Assembly: GCF_031755915.1 (NCBI RefSeq)
Contig: NC_083379.1
Coordinates: 18,027,501 to 18,091,500, forward strand
DNA from: Ziziphus jujuba
Taxonomy: Eukaryota; Streptophyta; Magnoliopsida; Rosales; Rhamnaceae
DNA length: 64,000 nt
Direction: 5' to 3'
Of this stretch, positions 24,601 through 37,579 are shown in pieces (positions within the stretch are counted from its first letter, which is position 1; the number at the start of each line of letters is the position of its first letter). The notes beneath the pieces are model-generated. The model had not been told where the DNA came from. It ran no database searches and was given only the letters and a program-made list of their open reading frames with translations. Position numbers and translations under genes: made by a program.

Positions 24601-25817
24601 TTTGTAAACTTTAATTATAAAAGAATAAGATCAAAAAAAAAAATTAAGAACCTCCATGTTAATGAGTGTTTCCATCTCCTCTCACTCTCTTTCTTTTCTT
24701 TATTCATATTTCACATATAAAAGTTATTAAATCCTCTTATATGGTTTACACACTTCGATCCAAAAAGCTACAAAGAAATGTTATTATTTGTTTAATAAAT
24801 TTATATTCATTATTCATTCTCATAACCTTTCTTTTTTTTAAAAAAAAAAAATTGTTTTGCATAAATTATGTTTGTAGCTATATACAAGTTATTGTTATAG
24901 TCCATGGTATAGAACTTTTTTTTTTTTTAATGGAAACTGATGGTATAGAACTAAACAATTATTTTTAGCGCTCTTACATGGTTGTTTATAGGTTAAAAAA
25001 GTTTTTATCATCAAAACTTAAATACAAAGATTTAATTGATAACTTGCAGCTTAAAATTCATAACTTTGCATCTTAAAATGAAAAAAAAAAAAGACAGACA
25101 CAAAAAAAAAAAAATAAATAAATAACATTACTTTTAGAATCTACCACTTTCTACTAACATTTTTCCCAATTTAACTATTGCCTAAGCACGCTTAATTTCA
25201 GAGTTCTTTCGAATCATGAATCCAACCATTTTGAAAAACCTTCGGCATTACAAGAGTGACTATATCATTATATTTGAACCATCCTCCCGTTCACATACAG
25301 ATGATATAGAATTAAATATCAGCTAATTTGTCAATGTCCCATACCTATCTACATTGGTCATCACATAAGGCATTAATAAGGCATAACAGGCCTTGGCAAT
25401 CGTCATATCACCAGGACAATAATATATTATAAAAGACATGACATGTGTTGTTAGGATCCACTCAAGATTCTTTATCTAAACCTTAAATGAGCCTTGACTA
25501 GGGAAACCTTGTAAGATCTTCATAGAGAAAATCTAGTAACATCTCCCCTAAGGGTTGCACATGCCCCAAAAATTTTCTACACAGAAAATACATTTAAATA
25601 TTATATCACTTTATTCTTTCCACCTTACTACAAGGGATTTCCACAAAAGACAGCATTTCAATAAAAAAAATATAAGAATACATATACTAGAAATAATTTA
25701 ATAAATAGTGAATGTATTTACAATTCATGTCCGCCCATACTACCCACTTTTTACAATTATACATTATTATAATGTTTCATAAATATTTCAAACCCATGAA
25801 TACAAGTAGAAGATAAT

Positions 25818-26395
25818 AAAAACAACAACAATAATAATGATAATAACAATAACAATAGTAATGATACAACCTCTCAACATTTGGATAACCTGCACGAAGG
25901 CTAAAATACCTTCTTTTTAGGCTATAGTACTTACCCAGAAGCTATAATACTTGTCCGAATGCTACAATACTTGTTCAAAGGCTACAATACCTGTTTATTC
26001 AGACTAATACGATGAGTATATAATTGGCACTAATGATAATAATAACAATAATAAATATTAATATTAATATTGGTAATAACAAAAACAATAATAGTGATGA
26101 TGATAATAATAATAACAGTAACAAATTCACAGGTAATAATAAGAGTTATAATAAATAATAATAATAACAACAATGATAACAACAACAATAATAATAACAA
26201 TAATAACAATCATAATAAATAATAGTAACTAGAATAAAAATTAACAACAAGAACATGATAAATAATAATAATAATGATGATGATGATGATAATAATAATA
26301 ACAACAAAAAATAATAATACCAATAACAATTAATAGTAATAACAACAACAACAAATAATGATAATAATAATAAAAAAATCATAATCAATAATAGA
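25818..26395. repeat. Trinucleotide-rich (AAT/AAC/GAT) microsatellite field
   Basis: About 500 bp built almost only of AAT, AAC, GAT and AGT triplets, interrupted by a unique piece at 25870-26030. It is inside LTR copy 2; LTR copy 4 has a similar field (59190-59530, opposite strand) at the equivalent place. Confidence 0.85.
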
Positions 26396-26686
26396 TAAAA
26401 TAAAGTAAAACAAAATTTTAAAATTTATAAATATATTACAAAATTTGCACACTCGTAGCAAAGATATGTCCAATATACTATATAACATGCTAATGTACAA
26501 TCTCATGATATAAGTTGTCCCAAGTATACTGCTACTAATATGGTTTGGGGTGCTTATCTATAGTGACCGTTCGGACCACTGGTCTTGTAAGCAACAGAGT
26601 TACAGGCTAAATTGCTTATGGGTCGAATCGGATCGTTATCCAAGTACAATATGATACATATAACATAATATATACATACAATCTTT

Positions 26687-26850
26687 TTATGGTGTGGATG
26701 TCTACACGTTTTTTATCATGCAAACATTTGCAAAGATGATTTTGAAAAAACCATTATCAATACTATTACATAAATATGATGGTTTCTTTAAAAATCGTAA
26801 TTTTTGCAAACGTTCATATGATAAAAATATGTGGATGTCCGCACCATAAA
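26687..26850. mobile_element. Fold-back MITE inside LTR copy 2
   Basis: The arms mirror each other: TTTATGGTGTGGATGTCTAC on the left against GTGGATGTCCGCACCATAAA on the right, with TTTGCAAA and GATTTTT/AAAAATC blocks inside. The end motif ATGGTGYGGAYG is shared with the MITE at 12121, so they are one family. It is surrounded by TA-rich sequence. Confidence 0.75.
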
Positions 26851-28929
26851 ATTATTATTATTATATGTATATATATACATATAAATGAAAAAGATACTTG
26901 ATACACCATACGATATACCAATGGTGACAGACAGTACTTAGTGTCCCAAGCACTACTTTGATAAGGAGATTAAAGAGAGAAATCTGCAATCGGTAACCTT
27001 GGCATCCTAATGCTCCAATTGCTAATAACATGTCATGGCTAAACCAGTCGTCCTTCGACCGAGGGGAGGTTAGCTGATGCTCATTGTGCAAAATACTTGC
27101 CAATCCTCAGGCCCGTGGTTGCCAAAGGATGGCCATACATACGTGTGTGCTGCTCCATAAAAATCAGTCATCCTACAGCTAAATGGGGGAGGGCTGATGC
27201 TTACTTTGCAAATTACTTACCAACTATCACTCACCATAGCTCACAAAAGACGACAATATATATAACCTAGGTGCTAATCCATATAACCAGTCATCTTGCG
27301 GCCAAAGGGAGGCAGCTGATGGTCACTATACAAAACACTTGCCAACTTTCAAGCACATAGCTCTCACAAGATAACCGTAACATAATAATAAGCTATCATG
27401 TGGCCAAGGAAGGGGACGACTGATGCTCGCTATACAAAATACATACCAACTTTCAGGTCCATGCCTCCTACAGAATGACTATAAATATTTACGTATTAAA
27501 TAACAAATACAGTACAGAACACAAATACTATATGGTGCATCTTAAACCATACAATCATAAATATCATGGATATCAAAAATTTCATAAAATGCCACTGGAT
27601 TTTATATACTTTACTAAACCCATAAAATTTCATATTTCCTTTTAAACAACCCCATCAATTCAACAATTTTATAAAATTAATTATTACCATAATAATTTCC
27701 TTAAAATCATAAATAAAAATTTTATATAACAAAAAATATATATACAAATCTTTATGTACACAAGTACATATATTCATCTATATACATAACACAATCTTTT
27801 TAACAAATATATACATGCTCATATACATATTTATATATATATATAGTCATATACACTCATATATATATATATATAATCACATATGTTCACACACATATAT
27901 ATACTCATATGCATACAATTATTTTAACAAGAATATATTCATATACTCAATATATATATATATACACATCTACACACATGCGAAAGGAGTACACACATAT
28001 ACTCTCATATATATATATATATAAACAAGAATACGCACTTGCAAACATACATGCACATATCTATACATGAACATGTACATATGTACACAATTATCAAATT
28101 AAATACATAATTTATTCAAAAATATCAATTTTTTAAATACCCACCATAATTCACAAACAAGACACTAATGGAAAGCTAAAGAAATAAGGAATATGCTACT
28201 GACCTTGGTTCGGCTCAACACCGCCGGTGGCAACTGAAAAATGATTGAGAAAACTCAATCAAAGTTCAACTCAGCATATCTCCACAATCGTAGCAAAATT
28301 GAGCTGAATGGCGCTCAAAATCGAACTTAATAGGTCCAAAAATGGTAAAAAGGATGATCAATTGAGCTAGGAGGTGGTCGAAGTATCAGAAAACAAGCTT
28401 CACCATTGCTGACAATGGATACTCGATCTAAGCACGTTCGGTGAAAGGTCGCTGTGCCCTTTTGTGTGTGTGTGTGTGAAAGGAAAAAGAAAAAGGAAAA
28501 GAAAAATAACTTTTTATTATGGACGACATGTGGTCCTCTCCAAGCATGACACATGACATCTTTTTTAAGCTAACGTATGGCACCTTTCATGGCACCTTTC
28601 AGTTAGTGACACATGGCACAAGTCAAAAGATTCCTTTAAATATTCCATTACCTGATAAAGTCAATTCCGAAAAATATAGGCACAACTTTACAAACTCATA
28701 ACTTTTCAATTATAGGTCCAAATTAAATATAAATGTAAAATTAGATACAAACTCATATCGACGAGCACTATCATATGGTATCTTGATAAATGTAAAATTA
28801 CTCTCACGGTAAAATGTCAACCGTAGAATTTACTTGATCAATTCCGATCAACCTTGATTAAAGAATCAAATTTGGGTTTTTTTTTTTTTTTTTGATCGGG
28901 TTGTTACATGTGCTTTAAATTTTTTGTAT

Positions 28930-28932
28930 TAG

Positions 28933-28968
<36 letters not shown>

Positions 28969-28975
28969 CCGACAC
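28930..28975. repeat. Poly(A) run
   Basis: A run of about 37 A residues on the plus strand between LTR copy 2 and gene B exon 3. The equivalent place in unit A has a short T-rich stretch, so the run expanded after duplication. Confidence 0.8.
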
Positions 28976-30964
28976 AGCCATAGTAGTAACCATAACGTGG
29001 AGAGTTCAATAATAAGACCACTGTCTCCCTTCGCAAAGAGTCAAAAATTGGAATTCAGTATTCCAAGATTTTAAAAAATAAAACTAATAAAAATAAAATT
29101 TAGAAAGGGATTTATTTCGACTTAATATAAATGATTGGATTCATTGACTAATAAATATAGGGATGTGCTGATTATGATTCTTATAATTATTATTATTATT
29201 ATTATTATTATTTTCTGTAATTTAAGCGAGAATCTCACAATGGAGTGTTATTATTAACAAATGTTGGTGTTATTGTTACATTTTCGTTGCAACACTAAAT
29301 ACATAAGCAAATATAATAGATTTGGAAATTAATCAATTCCTTGTGCTTGGACTGTGGCCGCGGCTGCCAATTTGTAATAGATAGTCGCCAAGGTTCCATG
29401 AATGAAGCAGAAGCTTACTCCTACTGGCAGAAAATGGTGATCCGCAAAAATGCAGTGGCTTCTCAGTCTCAAGTTGGCCAGTGTCCCCGCCAGCGGCGGC
29501 GACAATCCAAACCCGAATGATATCCTGTTTTGCCATTCTTACAATCAGAATTAATTTACTTTTTCAATCCAGATGCGGAATTATTTTCATTGCTTGGTTA
29601 CAATTTAAATTAATATAATATATATATATATATATTTGCAGTAGGTAGGTAGGTTATGTACCTATTTAATTGATCGTACAATTGAAAATTTCAAATTTAC
29701 CCAAATGCAAGCAATGATTTCAAATCCAGAGATTACGAAGACTTTGACAACTTTAGGTAAGGTAGAGTTCGTTTTTTACGGAAAAGTTGATAGATGAGTC
29801 ACCATTAATTACTGCCACCAAAGAACTTTATGAGATTCATCTCATACGTACAATTTAAAGAGTACGCCACCTGACCGTTCGGGTTATTTTCAAAATTAGG
29901 CAAGTGATGCCTATGCTAGTGCATCTCAAAAATAAGTAAATAAATAAATTCCCGTTTGTTAATGTATTAGATTTTTGTGTTTTGGTTTTTTTCTAACTAA
30001 TATGTAGTCTATTTATTTTAATTATTTATTAACTAGTGGTAGTGAAATATCTAAATTGATTACAACCTAAGCCAAAAAAACAAACATAGAAAATTAAAAA
30101 TAAAACAAATGAAACACAATATGATATTATGTTAGTGTTTGGTTTTTTTTCTTTTTTTCCTTCATTCACATTTAATGTTAATTAAAATTTCTAAAAAAAT
30201 TTATTTACCCCCAAACAATATTAACAAACAATTAAAGCAAGTAAACTACACATAATTTAGTTAAAAAAAACAAACATGTTAACAAACACATCTTAAAAAG
30301 GCTTCTTTTTTTTCTTTTTTCTTTTTTCTTCTCTTTTCAATTAAATGAAAAAGCCTTGTTAGATCTTGGTGGATGAATTCCAAAAGAGAATTGTGGTTAT
30401 TGCAGACGCAAACTTTTTGTTTTTAGAAATTATAATTTATCCTATTACATTCTTTTATTTTTAGGCTAAACTCTGATATAGGTTTTTTTTTTTTTTTTTT
30501 CCAAACTTAATCTCAACAATGGAACATTAAAAGTTTTCAAAAATTTAGAAATATTTTTTTATCATTAGGGCTAATCAAGCACAAGATCTCGTAGTTGTAA
30601 ATATAGGAATTTGAGCATAACAACTAGACTGTTTCTATAAGGGCTTAAATAAGAGTAGTTAACTTGACAAACTTAATGAAAATTTACCGTTAATGGAAAT
30701 TTTGATTAATTTATGCTAATGTCATATGACTATTTCATTAAAAAAGGTAAAAGGTTTCATTTGCGAAAAAAAAAAATGTATGGTTCGACCAATGGTTAAT
30801 TATTTTTTGACTAATACATTAGTTATGCTCAAAAAAAAAAAAAAGAATGAAATGTGATGGATAAATTATAATATTAAAAAATAGAGAGACACCTCGTAAA
30901 AAAGTACAAAGGGGGCTATTTTAAAATTTAGCAGAACATTAATTACAATAAAAAGTTTATGTAG

Positions 30965-31088
30965 CAAGAAAAGTCAAAAGTAAATTTACCCATTCGCTTT
31001 GGCACCGAAGGTAAGAACATATATTTCAAGAAAAGTCAAAAGTAAATTTACCTATTCGCTTTGGTACCGAAGGTAAGAACATATATTT
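30965..31088. repeat. Tandem duplication, 62-bp unit
   Basis: CAAGAAAAGTCAAAAGTAAA followed by TTTACC.ATTCGCTTTGG occurs twice in a row, at 30965 and 31027, with two or three base differences. Confidence 0.88.
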
Positions 31089-31489
31089 TTAATTGGGTAG
31101 AGTTCCATGTAACAAAGCTTTTGACCAGTATTTTTAACAAATTATCATGACGGTTGAAATAGACTAATTTAATAGTGAATGAAAACTAAATTAGATTATG
31201 TCCCTTCAATGATGGTAATTTGTCAAAAATATTGGTCAACAATTTTGAAACATGAAAAATACTCATTTACAAGGTAATTCTATGATCAGGACCATCCGGA
31301 TAAAATTACGTACGGATCAGAAAAAAAAAAACGATACAAAATCGATATTTTTTTTTTTTGTATATCATCTATTTTTATTCTGAAAAAAAAAATAATATCT
31401 ATTTTTTTTGTAGCATTTGTTTTTTGTAGATTAATATCCAATTCTATCCGGACAATCAGACTCTTCTTTCTATATATATAAATAAATAT

Positions 31490-31622
31490 AAAAACTCACC
31501 GTGGAGCTCAAGCGGCAGAGTTTCCGCATCCCAGCGTAGGCAGCTACAGTAGCAAAAAACAAACATATATATAAAAACTCGCCGTGGAGCTCAAGTGGCA
31601 GAGTTTCCGCATCCCAGCGTAG
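31490..31622. repeat. Tandem repeat of a GTGGAGCTCAAG unit
   Basis: The phrase AAAACTCRCCGTGGAGCTCA followed by AG.GGCAGAGTTTCCGCATC occurs at about 31491 and again at 31573, separated by TAGCAAAAAACAAACATATA. The second copy is cut by the element at 31623. No recognisable parent. Confidence 0.8.
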
Positions 31623-32122
31623 TGTCACGGTTGGGGCATTTCATCAAACACTTGGTGAGCATTTTCTCCATTTTGGGCCTATTTTGGGCCTTACAATGGG
31701 CCAAGCACCTAGAGTAGTGTAGAATTTTCTAGAACCTTATGGAGAACTCTAGGTCAAACCATGTACATATCCATTTCTAAATACTTCTTTAGATATTTTT
31801 GTAAAGGAGGTGGGAAGAATCTATACACCCATTCTCCACCGTAGGATTAAAGCAATTATAGTCGTAGGATTAGACTTTGTATGCCTATAAATAGGTGGAG
31901 GCCTCATTTGGCCGAACATCCAAGGATTCAAGAATCCAAGCTACACTTGTAAAGCTCTCTTTTAAGCAATATACTTTCATTCTCCCAAACTCTCTTTGTG
32001 CTCTAGCTTTCTTTGCTTAGCTTTCTCTTTTAGTAAGCAAAAGGCTTACTTAGTTGCAACAAACGGTCGGAATAGCAACTAAAACCGCACGGCTTGAAGG
32101 GATAAGCTACAAGTCCGTGACA
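31623..32122 (+). mobile_element. 500-bp solo LTR/TRIM-like element
   Basis: Starts TGTCACGGTTGGGG and ends GTCCGTGACA, so it has TG...CA termini with short inverted ends (TGTCACGG/CCGTGACA). GTAG lies on both sides (31619-31622 and 32123-32126), a 4-bp target duplication. A TATA-like CCTATAAATAGG near 31886 suggests an LTR promoter. No internal coding or second LTR. Confidence 0.7.
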
Positions 32123-32183
32123 GTAGGCAGCAACTAAGACCGCACGGCTTGAAGGGATAAGCTACAAGTCCGTGACAGTAGGC
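32074..32183. repeat. 55-bp tandem duplication at the element's end
   Basis: AGCAACTAARACCGCACGGC followed by TTGAAGGGATAAGCTACAAG and GTCCGTGACAGTAGGC is present at 32074 and 32129 with a single difference. It covers the last 49 bp of the 31623 element plus its target duplication, so it arose after insertion. Confidence 0.9.
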
Positions 32184-32206
32184 AGCCACACTAGCAAAAA
32201 ACAAAC

Positions 32207-32250
<44 letters not shown>

Positions 32251-32370
32251 ATTCTTGTAAGGCGCCTAAACTGTTAGCCCACGAGCTGTTAAGGAGCCTG
32301 TTAGCTTTAACTTTAGCTTACGTTCCACTGTATATGTAGCCACACTAGCAAAAAACAAACATATATATAC

Positions 32371-32401
<31 letters not shown>

Positions 32402-32488
32402 AAAATTCTTGTAAGGCGCCTAAACTGTTAGCCCACGAGCTGTTAAGGAGCCTGTTAGCTTTAACTTTAGCTTACGTTCCACTGTATA
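32184..32488. repeat. About 153-bp tandem duplication with (GT)n
   Basis: Two copies (32184-32337 and 32338-32488) of AGCCACACTAGCAAAAAACA, a TA/(GT)n tract, then GAAAATTCTTGTAAGGCGCC to ACGTTCCACTGTATATGT. Outside the microsatellite the copies look identical, so the event is recent. Confidence 0.92.
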
Positions 32489-32754
32489 TGTATACATACA
32501 CAAGATGGTGGTCAGATATTGTCCCATCATATTGATATTCATGCATGCATATTTTAATATATAATGGTTCTCTTAGCTGTGACTGTTGGCTAAAATTTTG
32601 TTTTGTATTGATTCTATTACCTTTTTAAGACAAGAAAAAATCATATATATATATATATATATATTCTAAAATGATTGATTGACGGCGTTGTTTCCAATAT
32701 AAAATTGATGAATACTGAGGATATCATGTTAATAGACACCCAATATAAAATAAA

Positions 32755-33599
32755 TGAGGGCATAGCCGGCCATGGCCGCTAGCCCCGGTATTTTTTTTTT
32801 TTTTAAATATTTTATATATTTATTATATGTGATTTACCTTATGGCCACCCTAGAAAATTGAATTTTTTCCGTGGCCCCTCAAAACCAAATTAGTTTTTTT
32901 TATCCAATTTAATTTATTATTATAAAATATTATTTTCAAGAATTTGTAACTATCTCTTAATCTAATCTAATCTAAATAGATTATACATCTTTTTATCCTA
33001 TTTATCGATAAAATCTATAATCAATAGACAGTAAATTTCCTTTTCTTGTGTATATATAGTTATTAATGTTTTTGCTTTTTTTTTTCCCTTGAAAAATAGA
33101 ATAGCAAATGTTTGTAAGCTGTTTTTTTATTTTTATTTTTGGTTATTAATTATTTATAACTATGTTTAGTTTATATATACACATAGAAAGTTAAATATTG
33201 TATTGTTTTAATTATTTCAGAATTAAGTGTTCTTATACATTGATTTTTTAAGGTATTTATTGTATTAATTTGTTATTTTCAATCTATATAGATGGGATTT
33301 GACAGATATTTTAAAAGAAAAGATAATATTATAAATTTTTTTTTTTGCGATTTCAAAGAAGAAAATGTATTCTCTTGATTAATGATTAAAGTTTTTTTAT
33401 GAATTGATTTATGATCGAGTTAAAAATATTATAATAAAATTTTATCTCTTTTATCATTATATTTGATTAAGTTTAATATATATATTTATATATATGTTTT
33501 TTTTTCAGATTAAATGTTGTATATTTATCATTTTTTACAGTGATTTTTTTTAAAAAAATATTTGGCTCCTCCATGATTAAGGTACTGACTCTACCCCTG
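32755..33599. mobile_element. Degenerate hAT-like non-autonomous element
   Basis: Flanked by AAAATAAA (32747-32754) and AAAATAAG (33600-33607), an 8-bp near-duplication typical of hAT. The ends TGAGGGCATAGCCGG and (reverse complement of the right) CAGGGGTAGAGTCAG resemble the CAGGGGCGGAGCCAG ends of many plant elements after C-to-T decay. The interior is AT-rich and non-coding. Confidence 0.5.
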
Positions 33600-34310
33600 A
33601 AAATAAGAATCATATATGTTTTCAACAGATAAAAATTGTCTATAAATATACACACACACACAATATATTAAGCCTCCATTTGGGAAGTGTCAAAATTGAA
33701 AGGTAAAATAATTCTCACGATTTAGTCTTTTAGAATTTAGTTTCCTAATAATTATTTTTTTTCTTGTTTTGTTTGTTAAATAATAAAAAAATTAAGATAT
33801 ATAAGTAATCAAATTTAAGATTGTATAATAAATTAAGGGTAAATATGTATTTTAAAAAAATTTCAAAACTATTTTATTTGGGATTCTCAAAATGACACAT
33901 ATATAGGTGAGAATAATTTTTCCACATATTTTTCTATATTGATGGAAATCTAATTGTCTGGATCTACATTTTTCCACCTTACAATAAATATATAAAAAAA
34001 ATTATAAAAATTAGATTTCCACTAACTTTATGTTTATCCAAACATACCGTAATACCATGATCGTGACCATGAGAATTATATAATATTAATTCCAAGAAGA
34101 TTTAATGGAATGCTTGGGATGTGAAAAGATAAAAAAAGAATGGAAGAGAAAGTATACCAGGAGAGGAAGAGGAAAATGAAGGCTAGTTGCTTATTCGGAG
34201 TTGCAACATCGTAGTCTTCCTTGAAGCATTTGCAAATGCAGCCACCAAACAAGTGGGAAATTACATGAGAGAAGGTTAACATTGCAGCTGCACCAAAACC
34301 TAGATTCAGA

Positions 34311-37300
34311 TGTAACACCTCGTCTCGAACCATGTCGGAATTTTTGCACGTTAACCGAGGTTGACTGTTGACCGTTGACCGAAGGGGTCAAACGTTGACT
34401 TTTTGTTCCGGTTGGAATTCTAGGTTGACTGAGGTACTGTTATGGAGTACACGTTGGCACGAGTTCGTAAATTGGTAGCACGTTGAAAACGGAGCTACGG
34501 TTTGAAAGTTATGAGCAAAACAAGTTGGGGTCCAAACTGTCCAAGGGGTGCCGGAGTTGACTTTTTATTCATGCAAGGTGGAGCTTTGACTCATGCATGG
34601 TTGTGAAGTGCTCGTCGATACGAGTCCGTAGACTAGCGGCACGTCCGATTTGGACATGTGGTTTGAAAGTTATGGACCTGTAGAGTTTTTCAAATACTGT
34701 ATTATTTTATTATTATTTTTAAACGCGTAACGATGTGCCACGTGTGACTTACTTAAGGTGACCATGTGTCACCATGTTGAGAAGCCACATGTCAACCATG
34801 TGTAAAATCAAATTATTTTTATTATTATTTTAAATAATAATATTTTTATTTAATTAATTTGAATTTATTTGTTTTATTTTCCCTTTTCTTTTTCTTTTTC
34901 TTTTCTTTTCCCCACGTGGGAAAACACCATTTCTTTTTTTTCTTTTTCTTTTCTTTTTTTCCTTTTTTTCCTTCTTCTTCCCCGAGCACCAAAACACAAA
35001 ACACGCACAGTTTTTTTCTCCCACCGGCCGTCCCTCTCTCTCTCCTTGCTGCACTTTTTCCGGCCACCCATAGTCCTCACGCGCCGGCCACCAAGGAAGC
35101 CCAGCCCGCCGCGACCTCAGCCACCAAATTTCCCGGCCTGTCGCCGCCGGACGCTCCCAGATCGGGCCGGTGAAGCCGGCGGCGGCCGGTTATGTTTTTC
35201 CGGCGATTCTCGCCGTTTCCGACCAACCCAGCCCGTCCCATACCTCTATCCCACTATTTTCGACCCCTCTGAGTCCATTTCCGGGGTTAATTTGCCCAAA
35301 ATCCCCACCGTTTGAAAGATCCCTCAAGATCAAAACCGGCCGAAGCTTCCCGACCAAATTCCGGCCATCTCCGGCGGAATTGGGGTCGATGGAGACCGGA
35401 TTTGTGATCCTCGTCCCACGAGCTTCGATTCGGTATATTATTCGCCTATTTTGGTTAACGTTTGTGTTTGACCCCCCGGGTACCGGGTATTATTTACTCG
35501 AATAAAATATTAATTTATTTGACTGTCTGTGAATTTTGTTCTAGGAGCACCGGTGAGTCATAGAATTGATCCCGTGGTGGATCGTAGGTTAATTGCATGC
35601 TCCAGGTGAGTGACCCACCTTTAAAAATATTTTTGGGGTAATTAATTGTATTTATGTGGTATTAATTTGATATCTGTAAATTGTGCTCATGTGGTGTATT
35701 TTAAATACAATCGGGAAAAATATTATTTTATATATATATTTACCCATTGGTGCTGAATGAAATTTTGGGGTCATTAGAAATTCCCGATTATTATTTTATT
35801 GTGATTAAATGGTATTTGTTACACATGAGCAAATATTTTCAGTAATTAATTGCGTCTGGATTTTATATCATTGTTGGGCAATTAATTATGTTTAAATTGG
35901 TATTTAAATTATGCTCGTGTGGTGTGATTTAATTATGGTTTTATTTCGGTTTAATTTATTTATTATGCATGAGCAAAGTGTAATTCGGTAGTATTTGTAC
36001 ATGGTTTTCAGTATTAATTTTTCGGGCATAATTGGGTTAAATATTTTACGAAAATATTTGTTTAAATTTTATAAATTATGCCCGCGGTATTTTTATGGTT
36101 GCATCTCGTACTTCGAGAAAATTGTGGTTTGTTGGTTATCAGTGTTTCGTACCGGTTTATTTAATAAAAATGTGTGGGATGGTAAGTGTGAGAATTTAAT
36201 GTATTTCCCACGGTGATTTTGGAAAAAACGGTACGGTTGGTTAATAATGTTTATTTTTAAACGCACTCATACAGTATTGGTGTTCTGGTGTATGGTGTAT
36301 GGACACGTGGTAGCACGCGGTTATTATGTGATTTAGCGTGCGGTTATTACTTCACCCGTGAGTTGCCATTGGACCGTGGGCAGGCAAGGTTATTGTTGTG
36401 CACAGCCGCCCCCCTCCTTGGCCGGGTTGATGGTTTCAGCAGCGGTACTGTCGGGACATCGAAGTGACCGTTGCAGGTTTCTCTCTTTAACCCCCCCGCC
36501 AGTCAGTGCTCAGGACGCTGGGTATCGGAGGGCATCACCGGTATATGGTGTGGTGCGTCGGTGTAAATTGCAAATAATGTTTTAAACCCCAAAGGTGTTC
36601 TAAAATTATTTATTATAATTTATTGCAGTTTATTTATATTTGGGGTATTTATTTATTTATTTGTTGTTTGTTAAATTATTTGGTCCCTTGGTTTTCGGGA
36701 AGTACGAATATCGGGTTTTGTGAAACTGTTTTTAAAAGGGGAACATTTCAAACGGAGTGAATAGTGATGGTTTTGAGAGAAATTATTACTTCAAATATTT
36801 ATTTATTTATTTATTTAATTGTTCGGTATTGCTTAATTAAATTCCTTTATTTTTATATTATTAATATTAAAGGTGTACAGTAGATAGGGTCACTCACTGA
36901 GATGATTAGCATCTCACACTCTTAAATTCCATTCCCTTAGGTTCAGGTTGGAGACGTTAATTGTCCGGGGCGAGCCCAACGTCTCAGTTCGTTGCCGAAG
37001 GTTCAAGAAGTTTTCTTCCCTTTTTCCTCTCGAACTTGTATTACTTCTGATCTGTCATTTTATAAATTCCACAGTTGTTGTATAATGCTCTGTATACTGT
37101 ATTGGACGTGTAGTTGTTCTTTATGCACTGGGTTGCTGCCATTGTTTTATTTTGAAGTGCTGCAATTTGTGGAATCAATTTGTAGTTTGTGGGAGGAATA
37201 AGGGGATGTTTTTAGAAGTGTGTTTTCAGTGCAGGTAGTTTGTGGTAAGTAAATCCCTTAGAGGAGGCTCTGCCGGATTTTCCTTGGAGGGTCCGGTAGG

Positions 37301-37362
37301 GTTTCCCTGGGATCAGGGCTTATCTAGGGTTCCGGGGAAGGAATTCTGGACGGATCCTGACA
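34311..37362 (+). mobile_element. Long LTR-like element, copy 3 (3,052 bp), in exon 2 of gene B
   Basis: Begins TGTAACACCTCG and ends GGATCCTGACA. CAGA is repeated on both sides (34307-34310 and 37363-37366), a 4-bp target duplication; in gene A the uninterrupted sequence reads ATCAGAGCTC. It contains a pyrimidine-rich tract (34875-34985), a GC-rich CCGGCC/CGCCGG segment (35020-35440) and the terminal block with CCCTGGGATCAGGGC. The frames of up to 148 residues in the GC-rich part are open on both strands and match no family, so I do not call a gene. It is the least decayed-looking copy. Confidence 0.85.
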
Positions 37363-37530
37363 CAGAGCTCTTTGACCCAGATGCCTACATTCTGGAATCC
37401 ACTCCGTTGAATGAACCTGCAGCATTTTGTGGATGCAAATGTGTAATTAAATTAACTACTTCTTAATAAAATACACATATATGTATAATTAATTGCAGAA
37501 AAAGTTAATGATCAAATAGTACTTCCATAT

Positions 37531-37579
37531 GTGTGTGTGTGTGTGTGTGGGTGGGTGTGTGTGTGTGGGTGGGTGTGTG
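37531..37579. repeat. (GT)n/(GGGT)n microsatellite in intron 1 of gene B
   Basis: Runs of GTGT broken by GGGT, ending five bases before the exon 1 splice donor (37585, minus strand). Confidence 0.9.

Larger units (their letters stand above)
25449..28908 (-). mobile_element. Long LTR-like element, copy 2 (3,460 bp)
   Basis: Ends TGTTAGGATCC... and ...GGGTTGTTACA on the plus strand, flanked by TGTGT and TGTGC (one mismatch; the homologous unoccupied site near 112-117 in unit A reads TGTGC). It has the same internal landmarks as copy 1. It has gained a trinucleotide-rich tract (25818-26390), a TAYA-rich tract (27730-28030) and a fold-back MITE (26687-26850). No coding. It lies about 0.4 kb downstream of gene B exon 3. 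Confidence 0.8.
29525..34157 (-). other. Intron 2 of gene B with several insertions
   Basis: The parts next to exon 3 (to 29720) and near 32490-32580 match intron 2 of gene A. The rest has been rebuilt by insertions and local duplications: 30965-31088, 31490-32490 and 32755-33599. The inverted repeat of A's intron is absent. No gene is seen within it. Confidence 0.7.

Noticed and set aside
26146..26388. 80-residue Leu/Tyr/Cys-rich frame, and a similar one at 39614-39820
   Set aside because: Translations of trinucleotide microsatellites.
31268..31465. Possible third fold-back MITE around T/A runs
   Set aside because: Ends (GACCATCCGGATAA and TATCCGGACAATC) are only partly complementary and the middle is homopolymer; no clear target duplication.
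34846..35505. Pro/Ser/Phe- and Lys-rich frames up to 148 residues
   Set aside because: Caused by the CT-rich tract and GC-rich block of LTR copy 3; the other copies do not preserve the frame.
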